This document shows, one piece after another, positions 6,396 to 8,204 of a stretch of DNA of 8,204 nucleotides. A model generated the notes under the pieces. That model searched no databases, was not told where the DNA came from, and saw nothing but the letters and a program-made list of their open reading frames with translations. A program made the translations under genes and the position numbers. Within the stretch, counting starts at the first letter, position 1, and each line of letters starts with the position of its first letter. This DNA is from an uncultured Catenibacterium sp. (GTDB taxonomy: Bacteria > Bacillota_I > Bacilli_A > Erysipelotrichales > Coprobacillaceae), in the NCBI RefSeq assembly GCF_900764565.1, contig NZ_CAAFOM010000241.1, positions 1-8,204 on the forward strand, given 5' to 3'.

Positions 6396-7214
6396 TTATC
6401 TAGTCTTAATAGCAGCAAAGAGCTTATCACCTAGTGTACGACGAGAATTAGGAATAACACGCTTTGCGAACTTCTCATCACGTACTTTCCTTTTCTCTTT
6501 TGCGGATAAATGATTGTAGTACTCTACATAGTCAGCATAATGGTCACATACTTCATCAATATCTCCATATTCACGAAGCATACCACCTTCAATCCACATA
6601 GCACTATCACAGAATTGACGTACCTGTCTTAAGTTATGTGAAATGAAGATAATTGTTTTGCCTTGTTCCTTTAACTCAGTCATCTTATTCAGACACTTTT
6701 CTGCAAAACCTTTATCACCTACACTTAAAGCTTCATCGACAATCATAATATCTGGATCAAGACAAAGGTTAATTGAGAAACCAAGTCTTGATTTCATACC
6801 TGATGAATATTTCTTTACAGGCTGATAGAGGAAGTCACCAATTTCTGCGAAATTAATAACACCTTCTTTAATCTCTTCTATACGTTTTTTAGAAAGACCT
6901 AATAAAGCACCCTTTAATTCAATATTCTCTAGCCCTGTCAACTGTGCATTCAACCCTGTATTAATAGCAATTAAAGCCTGAGTTCCATTTACGATAATTT
7001 CCCCTTCATCAGGATCACAGATTCCAGCAAGAATAATAGACATAGTAGATTTACCAGAACCATTTGTTCCTAGAATACCTACAACCTGTCCTTTCTTCAC
7101 CTGGAAGTTTAAATCCTTTAAGGCATAGAACTTGACATCGCTTTTTTTCTCTTTAGATCTTAGTTCATATATTTTAGAAGCATGACGTGCTTCAATCGCA
7201 ATATTTGAATCCAT
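6396..7214 (-). CDS. tagH: Teichoic acid/polysaccharide export ABC transporter ATP-binding protein (TagH/Wzt type)
   Basis: A 272-residue cytoplasmic ATPase that would power polymer export with the permease encoded just upstream. The ABC motifs are intact: Walker A GTNGSGKST (49-57), signature YSSGMKSRLGF (136-146), Walker B IMIVDE (156-161) with SVGD after it, and switch histidine H193 in FISHN. The usual Q-loop is replaced by an INTGLNAQLTGLENI-type segment (84-98), as in polysaccharide and teichoic-acid exporters. The N-terminal ARHASKIYEL start is typical. The C-terminus (about 235-272) is a short basic tail; there is no long extracellular-type extension as in B. subtilis TagH and no Wzt carbohydrate-binding domain. 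AGGAGG, overlapping the permease stop, lies 4 bases from the ATG, so the two genes are probably coupled. It could also export another polyol-phosphate or capsular polymer, but the transferase neighbours favour teichoic acid. Confidence 0.88.
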   Translation of the reverse strand: MDSNIAIEARHASKIYELRSKEKKSDVKFYALKDLNFQVKKGQVVGILGTNGSGKSTMSIILAGICDPDEGEIIVNGTQALIAINTGLNAQLTGLENIELKGALLGLSKKRIEEIKEGVINFAEIGDFLYQPVKKYSSGMKSRLGFSINLCLDPDIMIVDEALSVGDKGFAEKCLNKMTELKEQGKTIIFISHNLRQVRQFCDSAMWIEGGMLREYGDIDEVCDHYADYVEYYNHLSAKEKRKVRDEKFAKRVIPNSRRTLGDKLFAAIKTR

Positions 7215-7218
7215 AATG

Positions 7219-7224
7219 CCTCCT
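7219..7224 (-). promoter_or_regulatory. Ribosome binding site for the tagH-like gene
   Basis: AGGAGG on the minus strand overlaps the TAG stop of the permease gene and lies 4 bases before the ATPase ATG, a rather tight spacing. This arrangement suggests translational coupling that keeps the two transporter subunits in balance. Confidence 0.75.
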
Positions 7225-8026
7225 AAATAAAGTCTACAAACTTAGATTTGAATTTATACATAATACAGCTTCCAAATACAAATAAGAAAGCCGTAATAGC
7301 CCAGAAACAGAATGCTGAGTATTTATAATACATAATTCCACGATGATAGAAGAAACAGTCACGATAACCCTGAACAATATAATAAATAGGGTTAGATAAC
7401 ATGATTCTCTGTAAAATAGATGGAAGGTTCTTCACATTCCATAAGATTGGAGTCATGTAAAGTAATAAACGCATAATTGCAAGTACAAGTTTTCTTGTAT
7501 CACGTGCAAGCATATTGAGTACAGATGTTGTCATCGATAATGAGATAGAGAAGACAACACCACAGAAACAATAATAAATAAGTCCTAGCCAATGTAATGA
7601 TGGATAATACCCGGCAAAACAGAATAATAGTGTCAATATACACATCAAGCAGAAGTGGTCAAATAACTTAGAAAGTACCACTGTCGCTGGAAGGACACTG
7701 ACTGGGAATTTCATCTTAGTAATAATATTTATTTTAGAGAAGATAGCATTACATCCTGCTGTAATACATGGAGAAATAAAGAACCATACAACCATACCTC
7801 CAAGCATCCACCAGATATATTCAATACCATCTACTGACTTACGATTTAATACTAATCCAAATACAAACCAATATGTTAATACCTGAATAATTGGATTCGC
7901 AAAGTTCCAGAATAAACCTAACTTTGAATCACGCATGTCAGCTAGTACTTCATATTTCGAAATAGAATAAATACGAAACAAGTTCTCGCTGTTTTCTTTG
8001 ATTACATATTTTACAGCCTCTAACAC
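7223..8026 (-). CDS. tagG: Teichoic acid/polysaccharide export ABC-2 type permease (TagG/Wzm type)
   Basis: A 267-residue ABC-2 membrane permease, the usual family length. An amphipathic N-terminal part (1-35) contains the coupling-type segment RIYSISKYEVLADMRDSKLG. About six hydrophobic spans follow (near 38-60, 68-90, 108-138, 147-172, 178-196, 235-257). The late motifs ARDTRKLV, MTPILW and NPIYYIVQGYRD (212-223) match O-antigen/teichoic-acid exporters. It should form the channel through which undecaprenyl-linked polymer is moved to the outer face. The start codon is GTG (8024-8026), chosen because AAGGAGG lies 7 bases upstream and no other start fits. It is first in its operon, behind a promoter at 8058-8086. 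The sequence is rather rich in cysteine for a permease (roughly ten). Family certain; teichoic acid as cargo is inferred from the neighbouring transferases. Confidence 0.88.
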   Translation of the reverse strand: MLEAVKYVIKENSENLFRIYSISKYEVLADMRDSKLGLFWNFANPIIQVLTYWFVFGLVLNRKSVDGIEYIWWMLGGMVVWFFISPCITAGCNAIFSKINIITKMKFPVSVLPATVVLSKLFDHFCLMCILTLLFCFAGYYPSLHWLGLIYYCFCGVVFSISLSMTTSVLNMLARDTRKLVLAIMRLLLYMTPILWNVKNLPSILQRIMLSNPIYYIVQGYRDCFFYHRGIMYYKYSAFCFWAITAFLFVFGSCIMYKFKSKFVDFI

Positions 8027-8033
8027 GTTGGAT

Positions 8034-8039
8034 CCTCCT
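8034..8039 (-). promoter_or_regulatory. Ribosome binding site fixing the GTG start of the permease
   Basis: A perfect AGGAGG on the minus strand lies 7 bases before the GTG at 8024-8026. No ATG lies in frame at a suitable distance, so this site is the main reason to accept GTG as the start. Confidence 0.85.
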
Positions 8040-8057
8040 TAATAATCTATCTTAATA

Positions 8058-8086
8058 TTTATACAGCATTATACTTAAAAAAGCAA
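8058..8086 (-). promoter_or_regulatory. Probable sigma-A promoter of the tagG-tagH operon
   Basis: On the minus strand TTGCTT (8081-8086) and TATAAA (8058-8063) are exactly 17 bases apart in an AT-rich stretch, which would start transcription near 8051 and leave a leader of about 25 bases. Two other TATAAT boxes occur upstream (8068-8073 and 8101-8106) but lack a recognisable -35 at the right distance. It lies just after the terminator of the preceding gene, where a new promoter is expected. Confidence 0.6.
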
Positions 8087-8120
8087 TATTAGCCTTTTTT
8101 ATTATACTTTATTTATACGT

Positions 8121-8147
8121 AAAAAAAAAGGAGGGATATCCCCTCCT
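8121..8147 (-). terminator. Strong intrinsic terminator of the partial upstream gene
   Basis: On the minus strand AGGAGGG (8147-8141) pairs perfectly with CCCTCCT (8135-8129) around a 5-base loop and runs into an unbroken T-tract (8129-8121). It begins 7 bases after the stop codon of the gene entering from the right edge. It separates that gene from the tagG-tagH operon. Confidence 0.92.
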
Positions 8148-8154
8148 AGATGAA

Positions 8155-8204
8155 TTATTTAGTCATCCAGCTTTCATCATGTGGATCAACTTTCCATGCT
8201 TTTA
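8155..8204 (-). CDS. C-terminal end of an unidentified protein (partial)
   Basis: Only the last 15 complete codons and the stop (TAA, 8155-8157) lie inside the window; the gene continues past the right edge. The readable C-terminus is KAWKVDPHDESWMTK. The open frame, sensible amino-acid composition and a strong terminator 7 bases beyond the stop support a real gene rather than chance. The tail is too short to assign a family and no motif is recognised. It points the same way as the teichoic-acid genes, so it could belong to the same wall-polymer locus, but the terminator makes it a separate transcription unit. Confidence 0.7.
   Translation of the reverse strand, partial: KAWKVDPHDESWMTK

Noticed and set aside
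6344..6500. Possible promoter for the tagF-like gene (TATTAA near the end of the tagH-like gene)
   Set aside because: No -35-like hexamer lies 16-18 bases upstream, and the box is before the terminator, so transcripts from it would still have to read through.
6643..6825. Plus-strand open frame inside the tagH-like gene
   Set aside because: It is antisense to the Walker B and signature region of the ATPase and has no motif of its own.
8077..8100. AAAAAAGC / GCCTTTTTT hairpin between the right-edge terminator and tagG
   Set aside because: The stem is almost only A-T pairs with a bulge and it overlaps the -35 of the likely promoter; a good terminator already lies at 8121-8147, so I do not call it.
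1..8204. CRISPR array, defence island or transposon
   Set aside because: No regularly spaced repeats, no transposase, nuclease or toxin-antitoxin motif, and no terminal inverted repeats were found; the genes form a normal cell-wall polymer locus. The CPBP gene alone, although once called Abi, is not enough to claim phage defence.

Overview
The window looks like chromosomal DNA of a low-GC Gram-positive bacterium (Bacillota). It is AT-rich, has strong AGGAGG-type ribosome binding sites and TTGACx/TATAAT promoters, and carries a teichoic-acid assembly and export gene set. The style (short intergenic gaps, a tRNA with encoded CCA, a DUF975 membrane protein) would suit a gut Erysipelotrichia/Clostridia-type organism. 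That placement is an inference; nothing here fixes the genus.

Layout, left to right. A plus-strand tRNA-Asp(GTC) (3-80) with its own terminator (91-115) faces everything else, which lies on the minus strand and is therefore read from right to left. At the far right is the last part of an unidentified gene (stop at 8155-8157) with a strong terminator (8121-8147). A probable sigma-A promoter (8058-8086) then drives an ABC-2 permease (TagG/Wzm type, 7223-8026) and its ATPase (TagH/Wzt type, 6396-7214). A GNRA-loop terminator (6369-6393) follows. Next is a two-domain TagF-like poly(glycerol phosphate) polymerase (4109-6343) and a weaker terminator (4086-4110). A near-consensus promoter (4041-4069) starts a four-gene run: a single-domain TarF-like glycerophosphotransferase (2821-4014), a TagB-like primase-type glycerophosphotransferase (1734-2831), a DUF975 membrane protein (901-1731) and a CPBP/CAAX-type membrane protease (167-901). 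The run ends at a bidirectional terminator (132-164).

How the genes work together (inference from families). The TagB-like enzyme would add the first glycerol phosphate to an undecaprenyl-linked disaccharide, the TarF-like enzyme would add one or a few more, and the TagF-like enzyme would polymerise the chain, all from CDP-glycerol. TagG/TagH would flip the finished polymer across the membrane. The lipid-linkage genes (TagO, TagA) and the CDP-glycerol synthase (TagD) are not in the window. The two membrane proteins at the end of the operon have no established role in teichoic acid synthesis and are the least explained part. No mobile element, CRISPR array, phage gene or clearly new system is visible. 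The most noteworthy points are the three different members of one transferase family, the placement of the polymerase gene between two terminators, and the coupling of a CPBP protease and DUF975 protein to wall polymer genes.
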